A stretch of DNA of 64,000 bases, from NCBI GenBank assembly GCA_017394865.1, contig JAFPWT010000013.1, positions 26,705 through 90,704 on the forward strand, written 5' to 3'. The translations under genes were made by a program, and so were the position numbers. Of the stretch, positions 32,965-47,115 are shown piece after piece (position 1 is the stretch's first letter; each line of letters starts with the position of its first letter). The DNA is from Bacteroidales bacterium (GTDB taxonomy: Bacteria; Bacteroidota; Bacteroidia; Bacteroidales; F082). Below the pieces are notes generated by a model. It saw nothing but the letters and a program-made list of their open reading frames with translations. It did no database searches and was not told the DNA's origin.

Positions 32965-35598
32965 ATGAAACGAGCAAGATTTTTAAGGAGTTTTCTGATG
33001 CTGACCTTTGTGATGTCAGTGGTAATAGGTTTAGCCCAGCCTCCCGGTGGTGGCGGCGGTTTCCCTGGTGGACGTCCTCCTGGCGGTCGTCCACCATTTG
33101 GACGTGATGGCGGACAGTGGAACCAAAACGAACCTAAGACGAATGTAAAACAGAAGAAACGTGTCAGGGAAGGTGATACTTTTGTGGTTGCTGGCATTTT
33201 ACGCGATGCCGACACTAAGGAATATCTGCCTTACGTCAACGTGGCTGTGCTCGACTCGATCGACAATGAGTTCGTCAAAGGCGGCATCAGCAACATGGAC
33301 GGCGTGTTCGAGATCTCAGGCGTGCCACAAGGATCGTTCCTGCTGCGTGTCTCGGCCATCGGATACGAGAATTTTGTTTTGCCGTTTAAAGTGACCAACA
33401 ACACTGATTTGGGCGTCCTGAAACTCAAGCAGGGCGTTACCTCGCTGAACGAGGTGACCATCGCCGCTGAGAAGCCACTCTATGCCATGGATGGTGAGAA
33501 GCTGGTGTATAACGTCAGCGAGGATCCATCCATCCAGACCGGTACTACCGAGGATGCCTTGCAGAATGCGCCTGGCGTGGAAGTCGACGTGGAAGGCAAC
33601 ATTACCTTACGTGGCGTGTCGAGTGTGGAGATCTGGATCAACGACAAACCCTCCAAGCTTACCGAGGAGAACCTGAAGACCTATCTCCAGACCCTGCCTG
33701 CCAATGCCATTGCACGCATTGAGACCATCACCAACCCTTCGGCAAAATATGCCACTGATGCTGAAGCAGTCATCAATATCGTGACATCGGCGCACATCAA
33801 GAGCAATCAGTTCATCAGCTTCGGTGTCAACGGATCCAGCCAGCCTTTCGTGTCACCATGGATTAGCTACATGTTCAAAAAAGAAAAATGGAGCATCAAC
33901 TTGTTCGCCTCTGGACGTTATAGCAACCGTATTAATACCAACGACGAATGGGCTTTGAAACGTCGCGATGCCGCCACCCCAGGTGAATATGAGATCACTT
34001 GGGCCGACACCACGCATCAAGACGATGGCAACCGCCGTATCAGCGGCAATGTCTTTATGAATATCAACTATGAAATCGACTCCACCAGCGAGATTGCCAT
34101 CGATGGAGGAGGGTTCTATAATGTTGGTACCACCGACATGCTTCGCTCACAGCGTCAGACCTATTATTATCTCGATGATATGGCTTATGATCCTCCGATG
34201 CTTTATGCTGACACCACGCGCAGCAATACCGATCAGAAGACAATGTTTGGCCATCTGGGCGCCGAATACACCAAGAAATTCGATGAGAAAGGTCATAATC
34301 TTCGCATTAATCTGAATAGCCGTTTCAACAAAAACGGCAGCGAGCAATGGTATGATCGTGTCTACGATGTCTATACCGACCTCGACGAGCATCGTTACTT
34401 GCTTACCGACATGAATGGCTTGGGCCTCAGCCTTGACGCACGTTACAACCGTCCCTATAGCGACGATGGTGAACTCAGCTATGGCTTGCGTGCCGACCAT
34501 CAGCAAAATAACAACGATTACCTGCGTTACAACGACCAGGATGCGACTATCAAAGACAGTCTGCGTGCCTATCACTTCAACGGGATGGACAACAGCGTCA
34601 ACGCCGATATTAACTGGACACACCGCTGGGGCGGTTTCACCTTGAGCACTGGATTAGGTGTGGGAGGCGACCGTATTTGGTACCAGTACCTTAGCGACAT
34701 GCCCTTTGCTGATGACAGTACCTTGTATTTCCTCAATGTACGTCCCTCTATCCATCTGACTTACCGCACTGAGAGCATGCATAACTGGAAGCTCAACTAC
34801 ACGATGCGTATGTCGCATCCCGGAGAGGAACAGATCAGCAGCTTCCGCCGTTATGGCGAGAACAACTATTCAACGGGTAACCCTGACGGCCTCAAGAACT
34901 CGTACACCCACAGTGTGGAAGCCGGTTGGCAGAAGTTCTTCGACCGTTTCGGTAACATTGGTATTGAAGGTTACGGCCGTTTGAGCACTAACGAGATCAG
35001 CTCGCTCACCGACTCGGAGTACGACGAGTATCTTGACCGTATCGTGAGCTATTCCGTCCCTTACAACATGGGTACTTCGTGGCGTTATGGCACTTCTCTC
35101 AACATGACCTATCGTCCGACAGGCTTCTTCAATGTGCGTCTCTATGCCAACCTCTACAACTATGGCTATCGTATGCAGTATGAGCGCGACGGCGTGTTGC
35201 AGACCACGGAGAACGACAAATGGTCGTGGAGCGTCCGTGTGAACGCCTGGGCCAAGATTTTTGACCAGTATATGTTGACGATGTCGGCCAACTACAATTC
35301 GCCGACCATTGGTTTGATGAGTGAGCGCAAGGCACGTTACTTCCTCAACATGGGAGCCCGTAGCGACTTCTTCAACCGTCGCCTGTCAGTGTTTATCAAC
35401 GTCCAAGATATCTTCAACTGGGGTGCCAAGATTGGTTCGGGTTCGACGAACACCAACCCGTATTATCTCAGCGACAACACCAACAAGATGGTGAACAGCC
35501 GTTATATCTCGGCAGGTATCACCCTCCGCTTTGGTAAACTAGAGCTTGAGAGGACTGCCAAGGAGGGCGACAGCGAGACTGGCGACAGCCTTGAGTAA
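32965..35598 (+). CDS. TonB-receptor-like outer-membrane beta-barrel protein
   Basis: An 877-residue protein: signal peptide (1-25), then a striking Gly/Pro/Arg-rich linker (about 27-50, PPGGGGGFPGGRPPGGRPP), a carboxypeptidase-regulatory-like beta-sandwich (about 70-150, 'GGISNMDGVFEISGVPQGSF'), a plug-like domain (about 155-270, with 'DALQNAPGVEVDVEGNITLR'), and a long barrel with many aromatic strands. This is the OMP_b-brl_3 type common in Bacteroidota; no SusD partner is adjacent, so a polysaccharide role is not supported. It is probably cotranscribed with the T9SS cargo gene, so the two may act together at the surface. Confidence 0.85.
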   Translation: MKRARFLRSFLMLTFVMSVVIGLAQPPGGGGGFPGGRPPGGRPPFGRDGGQWNQNEPKTNVKQKKRVREGDTFVVAGILRDADTKEYLPYVNVAVLDSIDNEFVKGGISNMDGVFEISGVPQGSFLLRVSAIGYENFVLPFKVTNNTDLGVLKLKQGVTSLNEVTIAAEKPLYAMDGEKLVYNVSEDPSIQTGTTEDALQNAPGVEVDVEGNITLRGVSSVEIWINDKPSKLTEENLKTYLQTLPANAIARIETITNPSAKYATDAEAVINIVTSAHIKSNQFISFGVNGSSQPFVSPWISYMFKKEKWSINLFASGRYSNRINTNDEWALKRRDAATPGEYEITWADTTHQDDGNRRISGNVFMNINYEIDSTSEIAIDGGGFYNVGTTDMLRSQRQTYYYLDDMAYDPPMLYADTTRSNTDQKTMFGHLGAEYTKKFDEKGHNLRINLNSRFNKNGSEQWYDRVYDVYTDLDEHRYLLTDMNGLGLSLDARYNRPYSDDGELSYGLRADHQQNNNDYLRYNDQDATIKDSLRAYHFNGMDNSVNADINWTHRWGGFTLSTGLGVGGDRIWYQYLSDMPFADDSTLYFLNVRPSIHLTYRTESMHNWKLNYTMRMSHPGEEQISSFRRYGENNYSTGNPDGLKNSYTHSVEAGWQKFFDRFGNIGIEGYGRLSTNEISSLTDSEYDEYLDRIVSYSVPYNMGTSWRYGTSLNMTYRPTGFFNVRLYANLYNYGYRMQYERDGVLQTTENDKWSWSVRVNAWAKIFDQYMLTMSANYNSPTIGLMSERKARYFLNMGARSDFFNRRLSVFINVQDIFNWGAKIGSGSTNTNPYYLSDNTNKMVNSRYISAGITLRFGKLELERTAKEGDSETGDSLE

Positions 35599-35620
35599 CA
35601 ACATGAGAAAATGAAAAAAA

Positions 35621-35648
35621 GCCAACTCGAAAGGGTTGGCTTTTTTTT
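35621..35648 (+). terminator. Rho-independent terminator after the outer-membrane barrel gene
   Basis: GCCAACTC / GGGTTGGC stem with a GAAA loop (35621-35640), followed by eight T. Confidence 0.85.
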
Positions 35649-35654
35649 GTTAAG

Positions 35655-35728
35655 TGATCCGGTTGGGATTCGAACCCAAGACCCACAGCTTAGAAGGCTG
35701 TTGCTCTATCCAGCTGAGCTACCAGACC
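35655..35728 (-). tRNA. tRNA-Arg (anticodon TCT)
   Basis: A 74-nt cloverleaf on the minus strand. The acceptor stem GGTCTGG pairs with CCGGATC, the D-arm reads AGCTCAGCTGGATAGAGC, the anticodon stem ACAGC/GCTGT encloses the loop CTTCTAA with anticodon TCT, and the T-arm holds GGTTCGAATCC. The discriminator is A, and CCA is not encoded. Confidence 0.95.
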
Positions 35729-35743
35729 ATCCTATTGCGGCTG

Positions 35744-35751
35744 CAAAAATA
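35744..35751 (-). promoter_or_regulatory. -7 box for tRNA-Arg
   Basis: Minus-strand TATTTTTG, ending 15 nt before the 5' end of the tRNA. Confidence 0.5.
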
Positions 35752-35769
35752 CGCATTTTTTCTAAGTTG

Positions 35770-36033
35770 TCAAGCCTTTTGTTTTGAATTTTTCTGGGGA
35801 CGCGACTTTTTCACTTGAAGCACGCTGCCTTGGAAATCCATGTCATCGGTCTCTACAATGGCGCGGTAGGCTTCGTCGTCGTTGGGCATCTCCACGAAAC
35901 CGTAACACTTTGATCGACCAGTCTCCCGGTCCATGATGACTTTGCACTCGTCTACCTGGCCATATTGTTCAAAGTAGGCGCGTAGGTCGTCAGCAGTGGT
36001 GCGGAATGCCAATTTGGCTACGAAAATTTTCAT
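35770..36033 (-). CDS. Small RRM-type RNA-binding protein
   Basis: An 87-residue single RNA-recognition-motif protein. The start is the ATG at 36033 (MKIFVAKLAFRTT), which places RNP2 (IFVAKL) at residues 3-8; the longer reading to 36093 precedes the fold. RNP1 is KCYGFVEM near residues 42-49, with aromatic Tyr and Phe at the RNA-stacking positions. A basic tail (KKSRPQKNSKQKA) ends the protein. Such proteins are common in Bacteroidota and are thought to act as general RNA chaperones or regulators. It is divergent from the MalY-type gene. Confidence 0.92.
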   Translation of the reverse strand: MKIFVAKLAFRTTADDLRAYFEQYGQVDECKVIMDRETGRSKCYGFVEMPNDDEAYRAIVETDDMDFQGSVLQVKKSRPQKNSKQKA

Positions 36034-36063
36034 ATTGTTTATTTTTAGGGTGTTATGATTTTG

Positions 36064-36071
36064 CAAAATTA
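36064..36071 (-). promoter_or_regulatory. -7 box for the RRM gene
   Basis: Minus-strand TAATTTTG, 31 nt upstream of the ATG at 36033. Confidence 0.45.
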
Positions 36072-36113
36072 AATTGTTTTTGCATATTTGCAAAAAATTT
36101 TAAAAAAAATTTT

Positions 36114-37277
36114 ATGCGATATAATTTTGACAAGGTCATTGAACGGGCAAATACCAACTGTGTGAAATATGATCTGCGCAAAGTGGTATTCGGCAACCCC
36201 GACGTGTTGCCTATGTGGGTGGCCGACATGGATTTTGAGACCCCTGACTTCGCCCGTGAGGCAGTGATGCAGAGGGCTTTGCATCCTGTTTATGGCTATC
36301 ACTTTAAAGACGAACCATATTTTAAGGCCATCCAGGGATGGCTTTTGAGGCGTCACCAGTGGGAGGTGCCCCTGAAATGGATGTCGTTTGTGCCAGGCGT
36401 GGTGTGCGGTTTCAACATGGCGGTGTTAGCTTTTACTAAAGAAGGCGACGAGGTGATCATCCAGTCGCCGGTGTATCCGCCTTTCCATCATGCTGTCAGT
36501 GAACACGGGCGCAAGCTGGTTTACAACCGCTTAAAGATAGGAGAGAAGGGCTATGAGATGGATTTTGAGCTGCTGGAACAACAAACCAAGACCGCCAAGA
36601 TGCTGATTCTATGCAATCCCCACAACCCAGTGGGACGCTGTTGGACCCGTGAAGAGCTCCAACGCCTAAGTGACATATGCTTGCGCAACAATGTGCTGGT
36701 GATCTCCGATGAAATCCACTGTGACCTAGTGCTTCCGGGTTATAAACATACGCCATATGCCACCCTGAGCGAAGAAGTGGCGCAACACTGTATCGTGTTC
36801 CATGCCGCCAGCAAGACCTTTAACCTGGCGGGACTAGCCACTTCGACGGCTATCATTCCAAATAAAGCAATGCGTGACGAATATGTCCATTATGTGGAGG
36901 CGTTAGAAGCCCATTTGGGCAACATTTTTGGCAAAGTGGCCACACAGGCTTCCATGGAACAGGGCGACGAGTGGTTGGGACAACTGCTTGATTACGTGCA
37001 GGGAAATATCGACTATGTCGCTGACTTCTTGAAGAATAACCTACCCAAGGTGAAGTTTTTCAAGCCTCAGGCCACCTATATGATGTGGCTCGATTTCAAC
37101 GGATATGGTCTCTCCGAGGAAGAATTATGGCGTAAGATGACACAGGAAGCCGGCCTCGGCTTTAACCGTGGTTCCGATTTCGGCCAGGATGGCAGTGGGT
37201 ACTTTAGAATAAACTTAGCGTGTCCCCGGGCGACGGTTGAGGAGGCGATGAAAAGGCTACTATTTTTTAAGCAATAG
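36114..37277 (+). CDS. MalY/PatB-type PLP C-S lyase (cystathionine beta-lyase family)
   Basis: A PLP enzyme of the aminotransferase fold-type I family that usually cleaves C-S bonds (cystathionine or cysteine) rather than transferring amines. It has 387 residues from the ATG at 36114 (MRYNFDKVIERANTNCVKYD); the longer reading to 36006 runs across the promoter. Family marks are LPMWVADMDFETP, LCNPHNPVGRCWTREEL, ISDEIHCDLVLPG, and the PLP lysine in HAASKTFNLAGLAT (Lys234). Its 3' end overlaps the higA gene on the other strand by 11 nt. The substrate is not fixed; H2S release from cysteine would suit an amino-acid fermenter. Confidence 0.9.
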   Translation: MRYNFDKVIERANTNCVKYDLRKVVFGNPDVLPMWVADMDFETPDFAREAVMQRALHPVYGYHFKDEPYFKAIQGWLLRRHQWEVPLKWMSFVPGVVCGFNMAVLAFTKEGDEVIIQSPVYPPFHHAVSEHGRKLVYNRLKIGEKGYEMDFELLEQQTKTAKMLILCNPHNPVGRCWTREELQRLSDICLRNNVLVISDEIHCDLVLPGYKHTPYATLSEEVAQHCIVFHAASKTFNLAGLATSTAIIPNKAMRDEYVHYVEALEAHLGNIFGKVATQASMEQGDEWLGQLLDYVQGNIDYVADFLKNNLPKVKFFKPQATYMMWLDFNGYGLSEEELWRKMTQEAGLGFNRGSDFGQDGSGYFRINLACPRATVEEAMKRLLFFKQ

Positions 37278-37626
37278 CCCAACCGAATTTTCTTGACAAT
37301 TCACTGATTAATGTTCTGTCGGTAGATGGAATAGTAATCATAATTGTCTCTGATTCAACGTTCCTTTTTAGAATGTTGGCTGAATCTAAATCATATTGAG
37401 TTTGAAGATTAATCCAAATTCGAGCGGGAATCCCTAGGGCTTTCTCAAGGGCTTTGGCTACTCCAATAGAAATGGAGCGTTTTCCATGAATGGTATCACA
37501 CAGTACCGAAGGCTTAATGCCAGTTTCTAACGCAAGAGCCTTTTGTGTCATTCGCCTTTCTCTCAATTCATCCCTAATCAATTCCCCAGGATGTGTCGCA
37601 ATAAAAGGAGTTTGGTTTTTATTCAT
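37267..37626 (-). CDS. higA: HigA-type antitoxin (XRE/HTH)
   Basis: A 119-residue DNA-binding antitoxin. The helix-turn-helix covers about 12-66: HPGELIRDELRERRMTQKAL, then TGIKPSVLCDTIHGKRSIS, the typical HigA/VapI pattern. The C-terminal part is likely the toxin-facing region. The gene follows higB with an 8-nt overlap, toxin first, which is the standard HigBA order. Autorepression through the 22-bp palindrome in the promoter at 38008-38029 is likely. Confidence 0.88.
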   Translation of the reverse strand: MNKNQTPFIATHPGELIRDELRERRMTQKALALETGIKPSVLCDTIHGKRSISIGVAKALEKALGIPARIWINLQTQYDLDSANILKRNVESETIMITIPSTDRTLISELSRKFGWAIA

Positions 37627-37936
37627 AATGCTTTGATATTTCTTTTAAGATTACGTTAACTACGATATCGTTCTCATTGGGAGAACTAGTGAACAACAAT
37701 CGATATTGTTTATTGATCCATACCGCTTCAGACCCTTTTAGATCCCCTTTTTTCTTTTCATAATGAAGCGATTTAATATAAAAAAGATCTTCTATTTGTT
37801 GAACTGATTTAATGTAGTTAACCGTTTTAATATATTGTTCTACAACCTCTTTTGATAATTTTTTATATTTTCGATCCTTTGTTGAGCCATATAGGTATAG
37901 CTCTTCTAAAGCAGTGTCATTGAACCCTATTATCAT
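37619..37936 (-). CDS. higB: HigB-type toxin (RelE superfamily)
   Basis: A 105-residue predicted ribosome-dependent mRNA interferase. Family blocks seen are FNDTALEELYLYGSTKDRKY, 'YIKSLHYEKKKGDLKGSEAV' and QYRLLFTSSPNENDIVVNVI. It is A+T-rich compared with the flanking ligA and malY-type genes, as is usual for a mobile toxin-antitoxin module. The promoter lies just behind the ligA stop. Confidence 0.88.
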   Translation of the reverse strand: MIIGFNDTALEELYLYGSTKDRKYKKLSKEVVEQYIKTVNYIKSVQQIEDLFYIKSLHYEKKKGDLKGSEAVWINKQYRLLFTSSPNENDIVVNVILKEISKHYE

Positions 37937-37985
37937 ACTATTCTTTTTAAAAAGTGAATAAATGACTAATGGTTCAAATGCGTTG

Positions 37986-38018
37986 CAAAGATAGCAAATT
38001 TTTTAATAAATTATCAAA
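37986..38018 (-). promoter_or_regulatory. higBA promoter
   Basis: Minus-strand TATCTTTG at 37986-37993, a 21-nt spacer and TTTG at 38015-38018. The -33 box lies inside the palindrome at 38008. Confidence 0.6.
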
Positions 38019-38029
38019 TTTGATAATTT
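38008..38029. promoter_or_regulatory. 22-bp perfect palindrome, probable HigA operator
   Basis: AAATTATCAAATTTGATAAT plus TT is exactly self-complementary and covers the -33 box of the higBA promoter. A bound HigA dimer would block polymerase there. Confidence 0.6.
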
Positions 38030-38041
38030 TTTAGAAAAAAA

Positions 38042-40854
<2,813 letters not shown>

Positions 40855-40864
40855 TTTAATCGTA

Positions 40865-40872
40865 CAAAAGTA
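40865..40872 (-). promoter_or_regulatory. -7 box for the membrane protein/ligA transcript
   Basis: Minus-strand TACTTTTG, 10 nt from the ATG at 40854 or 19 nt from the alternative ATG at 40845; the tight spacing favours the latter. Confidence 0.4.
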
Positions 40873-40885
40873 CGAAAAATATCCT

Positions 40886-40893
40886 TAAATTTG
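40886..40893 (+). promoter_or_regulatory. -7 box for the thioesterase gene
   Basis: TAAATTTG, 19 nt upstream of the ATG at 40913. No clear -33 box. Confidence 0.4.
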
Positions 40894-40912
40894 CCCTTTA
40901 AAATGCAAAAAT

Positions 40913-41329
40913 ATGTTCTCTTGTCCCATCCAAATCCGCATGAGCGACCTTGATCCGTTCAACCACGTGAACAACGGGGCGCAGTGCCATTACTTCGACA
41001 TGGGTCGAAGCCGTTTTTTTGAACATGCCTTCCAGACCGAGATCGACTGGCTTTCCTTTAAATATGTGCTGGTTCACGTCGAGCTCGACTTCAAGGCGCC
41101 TATCCGTTTTCATGATGACCTCGCCTGCGAGTCGGAGGTTACCGAAGTGGGTAACTCCAGCTTCAAGATGGTCCAACGCCTTGTGGATCAGAAGACTGGC
41201 TCGGTGAAAACCATTTGTCATTGTGCGGTGGTCTACTTTGATCGTTATACAAATAAATCGGAGCGGATTCCGGATGGAGATAGGGAAATGCTCCTAGCAT
41301 GGAAAGCTCCAAGCACGGTGAGCTTTTAG
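40913..41329 (+). CDS. Hot-dog fold acyl-CoA thioesterase (4HBT type)
   Basis: A 138-residue cytosolic enzyme expected to hydrolyse acyl-CoA or aryl-CoA thioesters. The start MFSCPIQIRMSDLDPFNHVNNG carries the family motif with the catalytic Asp (DPFNHVNN), followed by the long hot-dog helix (FDMGRSRFFEHAF) and strands such as YVLVHVELDFKAPI. The chain length of its substrate is unknown. Its stop codon (41327-41329) lies inside the left arm of palindromic element C, so the last few residues (STVSF) may have been shaped by that element. Confidence 0.85.
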   Translation: MFSCPIQIRMSDLDPFNHVNNGAQCHYFDMGRSRFFEHAFQTEIDWLSFKYVLVHVELDFKAPIRFHDDLACESEVTEVGNSSFKMVQRLVDQKTGSVKTICHCAVVYFDRYTNKSERIPDGDREMLLAWKAPSTVSF

Positions 41330-41407
41330 CTGAAGCAACCCCCGCGGCACTACGTAACTCCCTTCGGTTCGTTACTGAGGTGCCGCTGAGGTTGCTTCGC
41401 TAAGCTC
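41320..41407 (+). repeat. Palindromic element copy C, before the beta-galactosidase gene
   Basis: Arms GAAGCAAC / GTTGCTTC and GCGGCAC / GTGCCGC, plus an outer GAGCTT / AAGCTC pair, enclose the core CACTACGTAACTCCC..CGTTACTGAGGTG. It aligns along its whole length with copy D. Several arm positions differ between the two copies but stay paired within each (here GCAA..TTGC, in D GTAG..CTAC). Confidence 0.88.
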
Positions 41408-41452
41408 GCTTTTGGAAGTGCTACATCAGAAGAACAAGAAACAATACATTAA

Positions 41453-45172
<3,720 letters not shown>

Positions 45173-45180
45173 ATTATTTA

Positions 45181-45273
45181 AGCGAGCCTATCGCTAGAGT
45201 AGCCCCTGTGACACTACGTAACTCCCTTTGGTCGTTACTGAGGTGCCCCAGGGGCTACTTTGCTTGGCTCGCT
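45181..45273 (+). repeat. Palindromic element copy D, after the beta-galactosidase gene
   Basis: Outer arms AGCGAGCC / GGCTCGCT and inner arms GTAGCCCCTG / CAGGGGCTAC enclose CACTACGTAACTCCC..CGTTACTGAGGTG. The pairing extends further out: CTAGAATAAA at 45164-45173, which holds the last two codons and stop of lacZ, is repeated inverted as TTTATTCTAG at 45273-45282. Confidence 0.88.
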
Positions 45274-45304
45274 TTATTCTAGATAGGCTTGTTTCGAGTT
45301 CGTT

Positions 45305-46555
45305 TTACCAATCGACAGCCTGCCGTTGCACCGGCATCGTCATGCAGCGGGCGCCACCGCCACCGCGGGAGAGCTCGTTGCCGATGAAGGTGACCACGCA
45401 TTTCTCGTGGTTGTCGAGGTTATCGCGGCCTTCGACGATGTCAGCGGCTGTAACCACATCGAAACCAGCGTTGTTGATGGCCTCGATGGTGTGACGGTTG
45501 CGGGCGTAACCCAGGAACTTGCCGGGGGCGAAGCAGAAGAAATTGGTGCCGCTGTGCCACTGTTCACGGGCAGGGAAGAGACTGTTGCCTCCGCCGCCAC
45601 AGAAGATGGGCTTCACGGGAACACCAAGAGCATTCAGGGCTACCACCAAGTTGGGTTCATCTTTCGTGGTGACCTTATCACCGTCGATAATGAAATGCGT
45701 CGTCGTCATCGAAGGATTCATGATGACTGGCTCATAGGCCATACAGCGATCCACATCCAGCATGGTAAACACCATGTCGAGATGGATGAACGACTCGGGT
45801 GTCAAAGGTAACTGCTGGGCAATCAAGTGTTTCACACCAGGTTTGGTCTTCAGGTGCTCCACCAGGGCTGCAATACCGTTCTTGTTGGTACGGGCGCTCA
45901 TGCCACTCAGCACGATGTCATCGCGGACGATATGAATGTCGCCACCTTCCATGATGGCCGACTCGGGATTGCCATATTTCTTTGCAGGGCAGATCACTTC
46001 GCCGTCAAATAGAGGATGGCGACTGTAGATGGTCTCCAGAATCATGGTTTCGCAGGCGCGCACCTTGGTAGCCATGTTGCTGATCATCAGATTGTTGAAC
46101 ATGGTAAAGGAGGCGTCCCTCATGAAGTAGAAGTTGGGCAAAGGACGTAGAATGAAGTAATTCGGGTCCGTGACGGGGACATTGTCTTGGCGTACGCCTT
46201 CGATCAAAGCCTTGGAGAGTGTAGGGGCGTCGAGCGATTTGAGCTTGTCGGCCATGAAGGCAATCCCCTCGTTCTGGCAGATGCGATCGACCAGGCTGTT
46301 TTTGACGTCTTCGTCGTAAAGGATATCCGTCAAAAGGTCGCCGATCTCGTGGACTTTAGCTACTTTTTGAAGTACACCCTTGAAATATTTGTGTTCGTTT
46401 TCTGCGACTGGCAGGTTGAGAATGTCGCTAAAGAGGTAATCGTGAGCCGTCTCCGGAGTCATGTTCTCCAGCTCGGGGCCCGGGGTATGCACCAACACGT
46501 GTTCCAACTTGCCGATCTCAGAGTTGACGCATACTTTTACTCGGTCAGAATCCAT
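45305..46555 (-). CDS. arcA: Arginine deiminase
   Basis: Converts arginine to citrulline and ammonia, the first step of the ADI energy pathway. The 416 residues carry the guanidine-group-modifying fold: FYFMRDASF (substrate Asp), EGGDIH, FIHLDMVFTMLD (catalytic His) and the catalytic Cys404 in GGGGARCMTMPVQR at the C-terminus. The carbamoyltransferase and carbamate kinase genes of the pathway are not adjacent. A TACCTTTG box lies 26 nt upstream. It suits the amino-acid-fermenting profile given by the lysine operon. Confidence 0.94.
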   Translation of the reverse strand: MDSDRVKVCVNSEIGKLEHVLVHTPGPELENMTPETAHDYLFSDILNLPVAENEHKYFKGVLQKVAKVHEIGDLLTDILYDEDVKNSLVDRICQNEGIAFMADKLKSLDAPTLSKALIEGVRQDNVPVTDPNYFILRPLPNFYFMRDASFTMFNNLMISNMATKVRACETMILETIYSRHPLFDGEVICPAKKYGNPESAIMEGGDIHIVRDDIVLSGMSARTNKNGIAALVEHLKTKPGVKHLIAQQLPLTPESFIHLDMVFTMLDVDRCMAYEPVIMNPSMTTTHFIIDGDKVTTKDEPNLVVALNALGVPVKPIFCGGGGNSLFPAREQWHSGTNFFCFAPGKFLGYARNRHTIEAINNAGFDVVTAADIVEGRDNLDNHEKCVVTFIGNELSRGGGGARCMTMPVQRQAVDW

Positions 46556-46580
46556 AAAAAGAGTTTTAGAAATTTGGGTG

Positions 46581-46588
46581 CAAAGGTA
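46581..46588 (-). promoter_or_regulatory. -7 box for arginine deiminase
   Basis: Minus-strand TACCTTTG, 26 nt upstream of the ATG at 46555. Confidence 0.55.
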
Positions 46589-46607
46589 CGAAAAATTTTG
46601 AAATAGG

Positions 46608-47102
46608 TCAATACAATTCGAGAAATTCGTACGTGTTGCCCATGGAGTCTAAGAACTTGATGAAGTCCTCGTTCTTGATCACGATGGTGGCGGTGTTATC
46701 GTTGGGATGGAAACTCAACCGCTCGGCTTTTTTCAAGTTTTCATCAATGAAGACATGGACGTGATGCTCTTCGTCATTAATTAAGCCGAAAGGAGAGACG
46801 CTACCGGGTTTCAGGCCCAAGTATTTCTCCATGCGGGCTTCGGAAGCGAAGGTCAGCTTGCCCTGATGAAGCCGATGTTCCAGGTCGTGGATGTCCATCT
46901 GATGCATGCATTCAAAAAGCACCAGATAATGCTTGTTTCCCTTATGGTTACGGAAAAACAGGTTTTTGCAATGGGTGGAGTCAAATTCCTTCCAATAATT
47001 AATGGCCTCCTCGATGGTCGGGATGGGCGGATGGAAGTGGATGTCGAATTCGATGCCAAGGCTTTTCAGCGTGTCAACGACCTTTTGTTGACGTTCGCTC
47101 AT
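46608..47102 (-). CDS. YbaK/ProX-type aminoacyl-tRNA deacylase
   Basis: A trans-editing enzyme that removes wrongly attached amino acids (typically Ala from tRNA-Pro, or Cys). It has 164 residues from the ATG at 47102 (MSERQQKVVDTLKSLGI), which fits the family; an alternative ATG at 47129 would overlap the uvrA stop. Conserved blocks are the IEFDIHFHPPIPTIEEAI start, CKNLFFRNHKGNKHYLVLFE (with the family Lys), and GSVSPFGLINDEEHHVHVFI. It lies 13 nt after uvrA in the same direction. Confidence 0.88.
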   Translation of the reverse strand: MSERQQKVVDTLKSLGIEFDIHFHPPIPTIEEAINYWKEFDSTHCKNLFFRNHKGNKHYLVLFECMHQMDIHDLEHRLHQGKLTFASEARMEKYLGLKPGSVSPFGLINDEEHHVHVFIDENLKKAERLSFHPNDNTATIVIKNEDFIKFLDSMGNTYEFLELY

Positions 47103-47115
47103 TTCGTGGTCAATA

